Below are positions 16,256-24,908 of a DNA stretch of 64,000 nucleotides, piece by piece. This DNA is from Nocardia sp. Its GTDB lineage: Bacteria; Actinomycetota; Actinomycetes; Mycobacteriales; Mycobacteriaceae. The position numbers were made by a program, and so were the translations under genes. Location: positions 1-64,000 of the forward strand of contig NZ_JAODNK010000091.1 in assembly GCF_025465275.1 (NCBI RefSeq), given 5' to 3'. Below the pieces are notes generated by a model. It was not told the DNA's origin. It searched no databases and saw only the letters and a list, made by a program, of their open reading frames with translations. Position 1 is the first letter of the stretch, and every line of letters begins with the position of its first letter.

Positions 16256-16275
16256 GGACAATCAATAAATTGTCC
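16256..16275. promoter_or_regulatory. Operator-like inverted repeat GGACAAT-N6-ATTGTCC
   Basis: Perfect 7-bp arms with a 6-bp AT-rich centre in the 64-bp gap between the thioesterase and MocR genes. Its position over both divergent promoters suggests it is the MocR binding site. Inferred only. Confidence 0.6.
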
Positions 16276-16291
16276 TGAGTACAGTGCGGTC

Positions 16292-17623
16292 ATGGGCTCG
16301 TACCTGGACATTGTCGATGCTGTCGCGGCCGACATCCGCGCTGGGCGGTGGGCTCCCGGTCAGCGACTGCCGACGCACCGGCAGCTCGCGGCAGAATGGG
16401 GGGTCGCGGTGGCGACCGCGACCCGCGTCTTCGCGGAGCTCAAACGGACCGGGCTCGCGGTCGGTGAGCCCGGTCGGGGCACATTCGTTCGCGACCTCTC
16501 CGTGCGGCTGGTGCCCGCCGAGTACGGGCCCGGGCCCGATACCGTGTGGGCGGATCTGTCTATGACACAACCGATATCGCCGCGGCGGGGCGAATTGCTG
16601 CGTTCCGCGCTGCGAGACCTGGCCGCCGGCGGTGATCTCGACGCGCTGCTGCGACAGCAACCGCCGGGCGGGCGACCTCGGGATAGGGAAGTGGCGGCGG
16701 CTTTTCTCGCCGACCGCGATATCGAGGTCGAGGCCGATCGGGTTTTCCTGACCTCCGGTGTGCAGCACGGACTGGATCTGATTGGGCGCGCGGTACTTTC
16801 ACCCGGCGATGTCGTGGCGGTTGATGCCCTGACCTATCCCGGATTCAAGTCACTGGCGGCTCTGCACCGGCTGGAGCTGGCTCCGATACCTGCCGGAGCC
16901 GACGGTCCCGACCTCGACGCGCTCGCCGAGCTGTGCCGTCGCCGGCGCGTGCGGGCGTTGTATTCGATGCCCTCGCTGCACAATCCGCTCGGATGGGTAC
17001 TCGGCGAGACGGCCCGTACGCGGTTGGTCGAGCTTGCCCGCGAACACGATCTCCTGTTGTTCGAGGATGCGGCGTACGCCTTCCTGACCGATCCAGCTCC
17101 GGCAGCGCTGGTTACGCGAGCTCCGGAGCGCGCCTTCTGGGTGTCGAGTCTGTCCAAGAGCGTCGCCGCCGGTCTGCGCTTCGGCATGATGATCGTCCCG
17201 CACCGCCATTGCGAGTTGATGAAATCCGCTGTGCGCGCGACCATGTCGAGCCCGCCGGGTCTCGTCGCCGCGGTCGGGACAGGCTGGCTCGCCGATGGAA
17301 CGGTCACTGCGCTGGAACAGGTGAGTCGCGATACCGCGGCCGCGCATCAGCAGGTGCTACGCCGCGAACTCGCGGGTATGGACGTGCTCGCCCACCCCCA
17401 CTCGTACTTCGGCTGGCTGCGTGTCGACCCGGAACAGCGCATGGACCGCATTGCCGCTGAGCTGTCCCGCCGCGGCGTCCGCATCTCCACGGCCGACCTG
17501 TTCGCCACCACCGCCCATGTGCCACACGGACTTCGGATCGCCGTGGGTTCACCCGCCCTGGCGGATCTCCCGCAGGCGCTCGGCACCGTGCGTGACGTCC
17601 TGCAGTCGGTGCCGATCGGATAG
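16292..17623 (+). CDS. MocR/PdxR-type GntR regulator with aminotransferase domain
   Basis: 443 residues from the ATG at 16292. Residues 1-~75 are a GntR winged helix (ADIRAGRWAPGQRLPTHRQLAAEWGVAVATATRVF). After a linker comes a fold-type-I aminotransferase domain, with the PLP lysine in SSLSKS and the aspartate/tyrosine contacts in LFEDAAYAF. MocR proteins use PLP or an external aldimine as ligand. The partner gene is probably the divergent thioesterase. Its 3' end overlaps the antisense tail of the TIGR03086 gene by 75 bp. Confidence 0.88.
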   Translation: MGSYLDIVDAVAADIRAGRWAPGQRLPTHRQLAAEWGVAVATATRVFAELKRTGLAVGEPGRGTFVRDLSVRLVPAEYGPGPDTVWADLSMTQPISPRRGELLRSALRDLAAGGDLDALLRQQPPGGRPRDREVAAAFLADRDIEVEADRVFLTSGVQHGLDLIGRAVLSPGDVVAVDALTYPGFKSLAALHRLELAPIPAGADGPDLDALAELCRRRRVRALYSMPSLHNPLGWVLGETARTRLVELAREHDLLLFEDAAYAFLTDPAPAALVTRAPERAFWVSSLSKSVAAGLRFGMMIVPHRHCELMKSAVRATMSSPPGLVAAVGTGWLADGTVTALEQVSRDTAAAHQQVLRRELAGMDVLAHPHSYFGWLRVDPEQRMDRIAAELSRRGVRISTADLFATTAHVPHGLRIAVGSPALADLPQALGTVRDVLQSVPIG

Positions 17624-18301
17624 CAACTGTCGATCGGCACGCGCAGAAGCAATTCCGTCACCGCTGCGGTCCGGGTTTCTGCCCATCAGCCGCAGCAGCC
17701 GGTCCTGTCGCGTCTCGGCACCGGCATTCGCACTCTCGGGGACCGCGAAGTACCGGTGGGACGTGTCCACGGACGCCGGCATTTCGGAGAGGCCGGCGTA
17801 GATCTCCTCGAGATGGCCGTCGATCCAGGCGATCAGGTCGGTATCGAGCAGATCCTCCGCACCGATGGCCCGAGCCAGATCCCAGGTATGAATGACGGTA
17901 TCGGCAGTACGCACGGCGAGGGCCTGCCGGCCGGAAGCCTGCCCCATCGGGTAATCGACAACCTGATCCAGAACCCCAGGCGCCGCAAACGCTTCCCTGC
18001 TCTCGCGCACCGACGCGACATACGCGGATACCGGATCATCGCCCATCGCATCAACCTCCCGCATACGCAGAAATTCCTCGCGGCCACCACCGTTCACAAG
18101 CAGAACGTAGTTGAGATTTCCCCGAACCATATGGTTGACCAACTGGCGCACATTCCACTCGGTGCACGGCGTCGGCCCCACCCACTGACCACCCCGCACC
18201 GTCCGCAGCCTCCGCTCGAATTCCCTACTCGCGAATACGAACCGGTCGACGATCCCATCGAAAGCCTCACCCATACAACCCAGTCTGTCCGCCACCCCCA
18301 T
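17549..18301 (-). CDS. TIGR03086-type metal-binding protein (DinB/MDMPI-like)
   Basis: 250 residues. The helical DinB/maleylpyruvate-isomerase-N-like fold is shown by PCTEWNVRQLVNHMV and IHTWDLARAIG, containing the metal-ligand histidines, and by the family's usual ending RQDRLLRLMGRNPD. Here another ~36 residues follow (to 17549), translated antisense to the MocR 3' end; they look like read-through after loss of the normal stop. Often annotated as mycothiol-dependent, which fits an actinobacterium. A second ATG nine codons in (18274) is an alternative start. Confidence 0.8.
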   Translation of the reverse strand: MGVADRLGCMGEAFDGIVDRFVFASREFERRLRTVRGGQWVGPTPCTEWNVRQLVNHMVRGNLNYVLLVNGGGREEFLRMREVDAMGDDPVSAYVASVRESREAFAAPGVLDQVVDYPMGQASGRQALAVRTADTVIHTWDLARAIGAEDLLDTDLIAWIDGHLEEIYAGLSEMPASVDTSHRYFAVPESANAGAETRQDRLLRLMGRNPDRSGDGIASARADRQLLSDRHRLQDVTHGAERLREIRQGG

Positions 18302-18438
18302 CCGATACGCGCGGATATCGGACTCGGCATTGCGGATGGCCGCCGCGTTCAGTGACTCAACATGCGCTGGTGCGCAACGGCTTCGCTCGTAATCAGCGGC
18401 CTATCGTGATCAAGAGCGAGGGGCGGGATCGGACGGGT

Positions 18439-18685
18439 TCAGTGCGCGAGGGCCACCCACATCGGCAGGAGCAAGAGTGCGACAACCGAGGTTTTGATGA
18501 CCACGGACGCGGCGAGGTCGACGTCTGTGTCGTACTGGGCGGCGAAGATGAACAGGTTTTGCGGGGCGGGCATGGCTGCGATCACGGTGAGGTAGCTCAG
18601 CCAGGGGGCGAGCGAACAACACGCCCATTCCGCAGATCAGCGCGACCGGTGCCAGTTTTTCGAGTGTGCCGAGAAAACCGGTCAC
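18439..18685 (-). pseudogene. Remnant of an AEC (auxin efflux carrier) family transporter
   Basis: Two pieces in different frames. The first, read from 18685, is a membrane stretch FLGTLEKLAPVALICGMGV. The second runs to TGA at 18439-18441 and contains LTVIAAMPAPQNLFIFAAQY, the C-terminal AEC signature (AAxPxAQNxFVxAxxY), then a final helix ending PMWVALAH. The intact family has about 300 residues; most of the gene is missing and the join is frameshifted. Not expected to be functional. Confidence 0.6.
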
Positions 18686-18766
18686 TCGTCACGCCCATCA
18701 CCGGCCACCGTGGCTGGTCTATTCATCACGCCGCGCTCATGGTCACCTGGACGGTAGAGCGTGCGG

Positions 18767-19201
18767 TCAGTGGGCGATGTAGACGCCCTGGGCTCCTGTG
18801 GTGGCTATGACCGTCGAGCCTTGGGAGAGGTTCGCCGTGAGGGTGCCGCCGGAATCGTTGGGCAGGGCGCGGCCGGGTGCGGTCAGCTGTCCGGACCAGT
18901 TGTGCGGTGCGCCGTCGCAGGTGACCAGGACCGATCCGTCGAGCTGTACGGCGATGGGGCCGCCGATGCCGCCCTGGAACATTTGTTCCAGGGAGCCGCT
19001 CACGATATTGACTCCGGCGGTGCCACCTCCTGCGCAGGTGGCCGACCCATTGACGGTCAAGGTGGTGACGTTGTAGGTCATTTGCCGGTCGACGGAAATG
19101 GAGGCCGGCGGTTGTGCGGACGCGAGTGCGGCGGTGATTCCCAGGCAGCCGGTGGCTGCGATGAGGACCGCGGCACGCGCGGGGTGTCGAGTGCGGAACA
19201 T
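18767..19201 (-). CDS. Small secreted protein of unknown function
   Basis: 144 residues from an ATG with AGGAGG seven bases upstream. Residues 1-~29 form a signal peptide (ARAAVLIAATGCLGITAALASA). The mature part is small, rich in Gly/Thr/Ser and beta-type residues, with two cysteines (SATCAGG, LVTCDGA) that could form a disulfide outside the cell. I do not recognise the family. It lies downstream of the M1 peptidase on the same strand but behind a hairpin, so probably separately transcribed. Confidence 0.75.
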   Translation of the reverse strand: MFRTRHPARAAVLIAATGCLGITAALASAQPPASISVDRQMTYNVTTLTVNGSATCAGGGTAGVNIVSGSLEQMFQGGIGGPIAVQLDGSVLVTCDGAPHNWSGQLTAPGRALPNDSGGTLTANLSQGSTVIATTGAQGVYIAH

Positions 19202-19280
19202 GGTGTTCCTCCTGTCGATGCGCGATCACAAGATCGCCAACACCTACATCCTGCGCGCATTCGCCGATTGCCACCAGGGG

Positions 19281-19315
19281 CACGGGCGGGCCGTCGTGGA
19301 GACCGGCCGCCCGTG
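19281..19315 (-). terminator. GC-rich hairpin after the M1 peptidase gene
   Basis: CACGGGCGGGCCG (19281-19293) pairs with CGGCCGCCCGTG (19304-19315) with one bulged G and a 10-base loop. It begins 5 bases beyond the M1 stop codon. No U-tract, as usual for actinobacterial terminators. Confidence 0.6.
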
Positions 19316-19319
19316 GTGG

Positions 19320-20666
19320 TCAGGCCGATGCGGCGGCGGGCGGCGGCAGCTGGGGGAGCGGCAGGCTGTGTAGCCAGTCGTCCCACAGTGCGCGCAGTGG
19401 CGCTGCGCTGTAATGCCCTGCCAGGTCCATGAATTCGTCGGTGGTGACCGAGCTGTGGCGATAGCGGGTGGTCCACTCGCGCAGCAGATTGAAGAATTTC
19501 GGGTCGCCCAGCTGCAGGCGGAGGGCGTGCAGGGTCAGGGCTCCGCGTTTGTAGACGCGGTCGTCGAACATGCGGGTGGGACCGGGATCGCCGAGCAGGA
19601 TGTCCTGGGGCTGGTGGGACAGGCGCAGGCGGGCGGTGCGGGCCAGGTGGTCGGCGGTCGAGCCACCGGCGGCCTCGGACCAGATCCATTCGGCATAGCA
19701 GGCGAAGCCCTCGTGCAGCCAGATATCGCGCCACTGGCGGATGGTGAGGCTGTTGCCGAACCACTGGTGCGCAAGCTCGTGTGCGACAAGGCGTTCCGAG
19801 CCGCGGTGGCCGTCGCAGTGATTGGCGCCGAAGATGGAGATGCCCTGCGCTTCGATGGGGATTTCCAGGTCGTCGTCGGTGACCACGACCGTGTAACCGT
19901 CGAACGGGTACGGGCCGAACTTGTCGGTGAAGACCGCCATCATCTCCGGCTGGCGCGCGAAGTCGTGATCGAATGCGACACGCAGGCGTTGCGGCAGTAC
20001 GGCCTGCATGGGCACCGCGCCGCGCGGGGCTTCCAGCCGATGCTTGCGGTACGGCCCGATCTGGACGGTGGCCAGGTAGGTCGCCATCGGTTCGGGCTGC
20101 TCGTACACCCAGGTGGTCTGGCTGGCCTTGGTCTGCTTACGCATCAGGGTGCCGTTGGCCAGCGCGTAGTACGGGGTGTCCGTGGTGATCGAAATGCGGT
20201 AGCTGGCTTTGGAACTCGGGTGATCGTCACACGGGAACCAGGAGGCGGCGCCATTGGGCTGACTGGCCACCAGCGCGCCCTCGGTCAGTTCCTCCCAGCC
20301 GACCTCACCCCACGGGCCGCGCACCGGCTTCGGCGTGCCCGCGTATTGGACGACCAGCGCCAGCGCGCCGCCCGCGGGGATCTTGATCGACGGCGTGATC
20401 ACCAGCTTGCCTTGCTGGTGCGTGTATTTCGCGACCTTGTAGCCATTGACCAAGACCTTGGACACGGCCAGCGCCTGGGAGAGGTCCAGCGCGAAACGAT
20501 CCCGCACGCCGGTGCTCACCGCCGTGATCTCGGCCCGGCCCGCCAGCCGGTTGCTGGAGACCTTGTAGATCAGTTCCAGGTCGTACCGCGATACCCGGTA
20601 ACCGCGGTTTCCGTTCTGCGGCAGGTAATCGTCGATGGCCTCTTCGGAGAACTTGTTCGGCATCAT
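19320..20666 (-). CDS. M1 family zinc metallopeptidase, coupled to the NRPS gene
   Basis: 448 residues from the ATG at 20666, which overlaps the NRPS stop (ATGA), so translation is probably coupled. Zinc ligands are His296, His300 (HELAH) and Glu319 (LHEGF). The N-terminal saddle domain is present but the protein lacks the long C-terminal helical domain of ~850-residue PepN-type enzymes. No signal peptide, so cytoplasmic. The coupling suggests it processes or degrades the NRPS product, or supplies an amino acid. A close paralogue is at 1-902. Confidence 0.92.
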   Translation of the reverse strand: MMPNKFSEEAIDDYLPQNGNRGYRVSRYDLELIYKVSSNRLAGRAEITAVSTGVRDRFALDLSQALAVSKVLVNGYKVAKYTHQQGKLVITPSIKIPAGGALALVVQYAGTPKPVRGPWGEVGWEELTEGALVASQPNGAASWFPCDDHPSSKASYRISITTDTPYYALANGTLMRKQTKASQTTWVYEQPEPMATYLATVQIGPYRKHRLEAPRGAVPMQAVLPQRLRVAFDHDFARQPEMMAVFTDKFGPYPFDGYTVVVTDDDLEIPIEAQGISIFGANHCDGHRGSERLVAHELAHQWFGNSLTIRQWRDIWLHEGFACYAEWIWSEAAGGSTADHLARTARLRLSHQPQDILLGDPGPTRMFDDRVYKRGALTLHALRLQLGDPKFFNLLREWTTRYRHSSVTTDEFMDLAGHYSAAPLRALWDDWLHSLPLPQLPPPAAASA

Positions 20667-23600
20667 TCGCCGGCCTCCGCCCGATCGGGCCACGGCGCAA
20701 TGGGATTGCCCCACCACCGGGTCGACGGCGGCACGGTGTCACCACGCATGACCAGCGAGGCAGGGCCGACGGTGGCGCCCGGGCCGATGCTCGCGGCGGG
20801 CAGTGCGACGCAGTGCGGGCCGAGGGTCGCGCCCGCGCCGACGGTGACGGTGTCCATGGCCATGATTCGATCGTGGAACAGGTGGGTCTGCACCACGCAG
20901 CCCCGTTCCACGGTCGCGCCGTCACCCAGAGTCACCAAGTCCGCCTCCGGTAGCCAGTAGGACTCGCACCATACCCCGCGGCCGATCTCGGCGCCGAGTC
21001 CGCGAAGCCACAAATTGAGTACGGGCGTACCGGTCGCCGCCCGCGCGAACCACGGTGCCGCAACATGTTCCACGAAGGTGTCGGCGACTTCATTGCGCCA
21101 GACGAACGAGCTCCACAGCGGATGCTCTTCGGCGCGAATACGTCCCACCAGAACCCATTTGGCCACAACGGAACTCGCGCCCGCGACTGCGCCGGCGGTC
21201 AGCAGGACCAGGCCGCTGAGCAGTGCGGTGGGCAGATGTCCGAGGGTCTGCGCCAACCAGGCGAGCGCGAACAGCACGCCCAGGCCGATCGCGAAGGTCA
21301 CCAGCACCGGAATCAGACGGCAGGTCTCGACAATGCCGCGGGCGATGAGCAGGCGCGGCGGCGGATCGAAAGTGCGTGCGGTGTCACTGATTCCGGCCGT
21401 GCGGCGCAGGCGCACCGGCGGGCTGCCCAGCCACGACGAGCCCGCCTTGGACTTGGACGGCGCGGCCGAGAGCACCGCGACCAGACCGTTCTTCGGTACG
21501 CGGCGGCCCGGCGCGGTCATCCCCGAATTGCCCAGGAAGGCACGCTTACCGACCTTGGACTCGCCGATATGCAGCCAGCCGCCACCGAGTTCGTAACTCG
21601 CGATCATGGTGTCGTCGGCCAGGAACGCGCCGTCGGCGACCGTGGTGAACTTCGGCAGCAGCAGCACGGTGGAGGCCTCGACGCCCTTGCCGATCTTCGC
21701 GCCCAGCAGGCGTAGCCACACCGGGGTCAGCAGGCTCGCGTACAGCGGGAACAGGAAGGTGCGTGCCGAATCCAGTAGGCGTTCGGTAGCCCAGGTCTGC
21801 CACCCGATGCGGCTGCGCACCGGGTGATAGCCCTCGGTGAGTCCGATGCTGAGCAGTCGCACCGCGATAATCGTCACCACGGCGTATACGCCCAAACTGA
21901 GCAGCGTCGCAATCGGCAGCATGGCGAACGCCTGGCCGAGAGCCGTTGTCAGCGTGGTGGTTTTGCGAATCTCCCAGGCGATGAAGAGCCCGCCGGTACC
22001 CAGGCCGAGAATCGGCACGGCCGCCAGCAGCATGGAGGTGATACCGAAGATCGCGACCCAGTGCCGGGCCCGCGGGGGCGTCTGGTCGGGCCAGCGGTGC
22101 TGCGCCTTGCCGACTTTCACCGCCGGAGATCCCGCCCACGACTGCTCGGCCTTGACCTTGCCGGACACCGCGGAACCGGCCGCGATCTCGGCATTCTTGC
22201 CGATTTTGCTGCCGGGCAACACGATCGAACGCGCACCGACCACCGCGCCCGGACCGATCTCGATGCGGCCGATATGCACGACGTCGCCGTCGATCCAGTA
22301 GCCGGACAGATCCACCTCGGGTTCGACGCTGCAGCCGTCGCCCAATTCCAGCATGCCGGTCACCGGCGGCAGGGTGTGCAGATCCACGCCCTTGCCGATC
22401 TTCGCGCCGAGCGCCCGGGCGAACGGCACCATCCACGGTGCGCCGGAAAGGTTCTCGGCCCCGCTGGCCTCCGAGAGCCGAACAGCGGTCCACAGCCGCA
22501 GGTGCACCCAGCCACCGCGCGGGTAGCTGCCCGGTTTCAGATTGCGCAGCAGGGTTCGGGCACCGGCCACACACAGTGTCATGCGCCCGGGCGGGGAGAT
22601 GAAGAGTAGGAAGGCGATCAACGCCCACCACCACGACAGGCGCGGCAGCCAGGGCAGCGACCCGGTCCAGGCCCCGATATTGCCGACAATGGCCAGCCAG
22701 GTGAGCCATTGCAGCCCGGTCAGGGTGGTCAGCGGGATGGTGGCCAGCACCTGGAACCACTGGGCGCGCAAGGGGACCGGCCGCACCACGCGGTCCACGA
22801 CTGCGACGGCCGGGGCGCTCGCATCCAGTAGTGCTGCCAGCGCACCGAGGCGGGGATGGTCGTACAGGTCGGCGACGGTGATGCGCGGCTGCCGCTCCCG
22901 CAGTGCGGTGACCAGCTGCGCGGCCGCGAGCGAACCGCCGCCCAGATCGAAGAAGTCGGCATTCGGATCGCTGACCTCGGCGCCGAGGATCGAATCCCAC
23001 AGTCCGGCAACCCATTGCTCGGTGGCGGAGAGTCCCGGATCGGCGTCGGTCGCCTTCGGCAGCGGCCACGGCAGGGCGTCGCGATCGACCTTGCCGGAGG
23101 TGCGGGTGGGCAGTTCCGGGACCACCGCTAGTCGGGGCACCAGCGGCGCCGGGAGCTGTTCCCCGAGTTGGGCTCTGGCGGCCTTGATGTCGTAGTCCGC
23201 ACCTGGTCCGGTCAGATAGCCGACCAGGATCTTATTGCCCGCCTTGGTGGTTCGGATGGCGGCAGCCGCCCCTGTTACCCCCGGCAGGTGCTGCAGGGCA
23301 TTATCGATCTCGCCGAGTTCGATACGGCGGCCGCCGAGCTTGATCTGATCGTCGGCACGGCCGAGGAAAACGAGTCCCTCGCTGTCGTTGCGGACCAGAT
23401 CGCCACTGCGGTAGGCGCGTTCCCAGTCGACCGAGGCCAGCGGCGCGTACTTCTCCGCGTCCTTGGCCGGGTCCAGATAGCGGGCCAAACCGACGCCGCC
23501 GATGACCAACTCCCCGGATTCGCCCTCGCCCACCGGGTTTCCGGCCGCGTCGACGACGGTGAGGTCCCAGCCGTCCAGAGGCAGTCCGATGCGCACGGGG

Positions 23601-24553
23601 AAGGAGCCGTCGAGCAGCGCGGCGCAGGCCACCACGGTGGCTTCGGTGGGGCCGTAGGTGTTCCAGACTTCGCGCTCGTCGGTGCCCGCGAGGCGTTCGG
23701 CGAGTTCCGGCGGCACCGCCTCACCGCCGAAGATGAGCAGTCGCACCGAGTCCAGCGCTTCCGCGGGCCAGGTGGCGGCGAGAGTGGGCACCGTGGACAC
23801 AATGCTGATCTCGCGCCGCACCAGCCACGGGCCGAGGTCCGCACCGGTACGCACCAGCGCGCGGGGTGCGGGCACCAGGCAGGCCCCGTGCCGCCACGCC
23901 AGCCACATTTCCTCGCAGGAGGCGTCGAAGGCGACCGAAAGACCCGCGAGGACACGGTCGCCGGGACCGATCGGGGCTTGCCGCAGGAAGAGCCGGGCCT
24001 CGGCATCGACGAAGGCGGCGGCGTTGAGGTGGGTTACCGCAACACCTTTCGGGGTTCCGGTGGAACCGGAGGTGAAGATGATCCAGGCGTCATCGGCCGG
24101 CGCGGGCGGCGCGGTCGACTCGGCGGTCGATTCATTTGCCGCAGCGGTGCTTTCGATACCGCCGGCGGTGGCCATGGCCGTGACCTTCGCCTCGCCGAAG
24201 ACCAGGCGGGCGCGCTCATCGGGATCGTCGGCATCAACCGGTACATAGGCCGCGCCCGCATGCAGTACCGCCAGAATCGTCAGGTACAGCTCCGCGGTGC
24301 CCGACGGCATCCGCACCCCGACACGGTCACCGGCGCGCACGCCGGCCGCAGCCAGCTTGTCCACCACGAGGTCGATCTCCGTCAGCAGCTCGGCATAGCT
24401 GAGCACTACCTCGCCGTCGTCGATGGCGGGTGCGTCGGGGTGTTCCTGTGCGGTCACGGCCAAGATATCGACCAGGGTGCGGGCGGGTGGTGCGAGTGCG
24501 GCCCGCAGCATCGGACTCACGCCCGTCGCGGTGTCGACCTCGTTCTGCACCAT
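20663..24553 (-). CDS. Pls/PosA-family membrane-bound NRPS
   Basis: About 1,296 residues. Adenylation domain ~30-490: FTSGSTGTPKG (~161-171), FDAS (~210), YGPTE (~301), GRADDQIKLGGRR (~399) and the C-terminal lysine motif GKVDRD (~488). Carrier domain ~510-575 with the phosphopantetheine serine in LGGGSL (~542). The remaining ~700 residues alternate membrane helices with hexapeptide left-handed-helix repeats resembling acyltransferases, as in epsilon-poly-lysine synthetase (Pls) and PosA. There is no condensation or thioesterase domain, so one amino acid is probably activated and polymerised or transferred at the membrane. Start ATG at 24553; a TTG lies just before it. Confidence 0.9.
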   Translation of the reverse strand: MVQNEVDTATGVSPMLRAALAPPARTLVDILAVTAQEHPDAPAIDDGEVVLSYAELLTEIDLVVDKLAAAGVRAGDRVGVRMPSGTAELYLTILAVLHAGAAYVPVDADDPDERARLVFGEAKVTAMATAGGIESTAAANESTAESTAPPAPADDAWIIFTSGSTGTPKGVAVTHLNAAAFVDAEARLFLRQAPIGPGDRVLAGLSVAFDASCEEMWLAWRHGACLVPAPRALVRTGADLGPWLVRREISIVSTVPTLAATWPAEALDSVRLLIFGGEAVPPELAERLAGTDEREVWNTYGPTEATVVACAALLDGSFPVRIGLPLDGWDLTVVDAAGNPVGEGESGELVIGGVGLARYLDPAKDAEKYAPLASVDWERAYRSGDLVRNDSEGLVFLGRADDQIKLGGRRIELGEIDNALQHLPGVTGAAAAIRTTKAGNKILVGYLTGPGADYDIKAARAQLGEQLPAPLVPRLAVVPELPTRTSGKVDRDALPWPLPKATDADPGLSATEQWVAGLWDSILGAEVSDPNADFFDLGGGSLAAAQLVTALRERQPRITVADLYDHPRLGALAALLDASAPAVAVVDRVVRPVPLRAQWFQVLATIPLTTLTGLQWLTWLAIVGNIGAWTGSLPWLPRLSWWWALIAFLLFISPPGRMTLCVAGARTLLRNLKPGSYPRGGWVHLRLWTAVRLSEASGAENLSGAPWMVPFARALGAKIGKGVDLHTLPPVTGMLELGDGCSVEPEVDLSGYWIDGDVVHIGRIEIGPGAVVGARSIVLPGSKIGKNAEIAAGSAVSGKVKAEQSWAGSPAVKVGKAQHRWPDQTPPRARHWVAIFGITSMLLAAVPILGLGTGGLFIAWEIRKTTTLTTALGQAFAMLPIATLLSLGVYAVVTIIAVRLLSIGLTEGYHPVRSRIGWQTWATERLLDSARTFLFPLYASLLTPVWLRLLGAKIGKGVEASTVLLLPKFTTVADGAFLADDTMIASYELGGGWLHIGESKVGKRAFLGNSGMTAPGRRVPKNGLVAVLSAAPSKSKAGSSWLGSPPVRLRRTAGISDTARTFDPPPRLLIARGIVETCRLIPVLVTFAIGLGVLFALAWLAQTLGHLPTALLSGLVLLTAGAVAGASSVVAKWVLVGRIRAEEHPLWSSFVWRNEVADTFVEHVAAPWFARAATGTPVLNLWLRGLGAEIGRGVWCESYWLPEADLVTLGDGATVERGCVVQTHLFHDRIMAMDTVTVGAGATLGPHCVALPAASIGPGATVGPASLVMRGDTVPPSTRWWGNPIAPWPDRAEAGE

Positions 24554-24908
24554 CAAGTCCTGCCCACCTCTCAGAGAACTGCCCGGTCAGCGAACTGTCC
24601 GGCGTTTCGATGTCCGTTGTTTCACATAAGGGTTACCAGTGGGCAAACACCACGGTGACCAGCAGTCCACGGTACCCGTGTACTGGTCGCCCGCCGTTCA
24701 CCGAACCGGTGCGGTCATGCAGGTCACAGTCCTACGCATTGTCGCAAGACGAATATGAACTTAGAGTTTGCTCGTCACTTGCTAAACCTGCGCTGGGCCC
24801 TTTCGGCCGCAGCAGCGAAGTAACTCGAACCTGGGATGACGCCCCGGCGGCGCGATGAGGGCGCAGCCGGGGCGTCGTCGTGTTCCACCGGTCTGTAAGT
24901 TCGGGTGC
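24554..24908. promoter_or_regulatory. Divergent promoter region, NRPS operon / cyclase gene
   Basis: A 355-bp gap with no convincing gene. Near the NRPS start an 11-bp direct repeat TCAG(A/C)GAACTG occurs at 24571-24581 and 24587-24597, 16 bp apart, and could be a regulator site in the NRPS leader. The middle part around 24735-24795 is less GC-rich than its surroundings, as expected of promoters. I cannot assign definite -10/-35 boxes. Confidence 0.45.

Noticed and set aside
23168..24658. 496-codon plus-strand frame
   Set aside because: Antisense to the adenylation domain of the NRPS.
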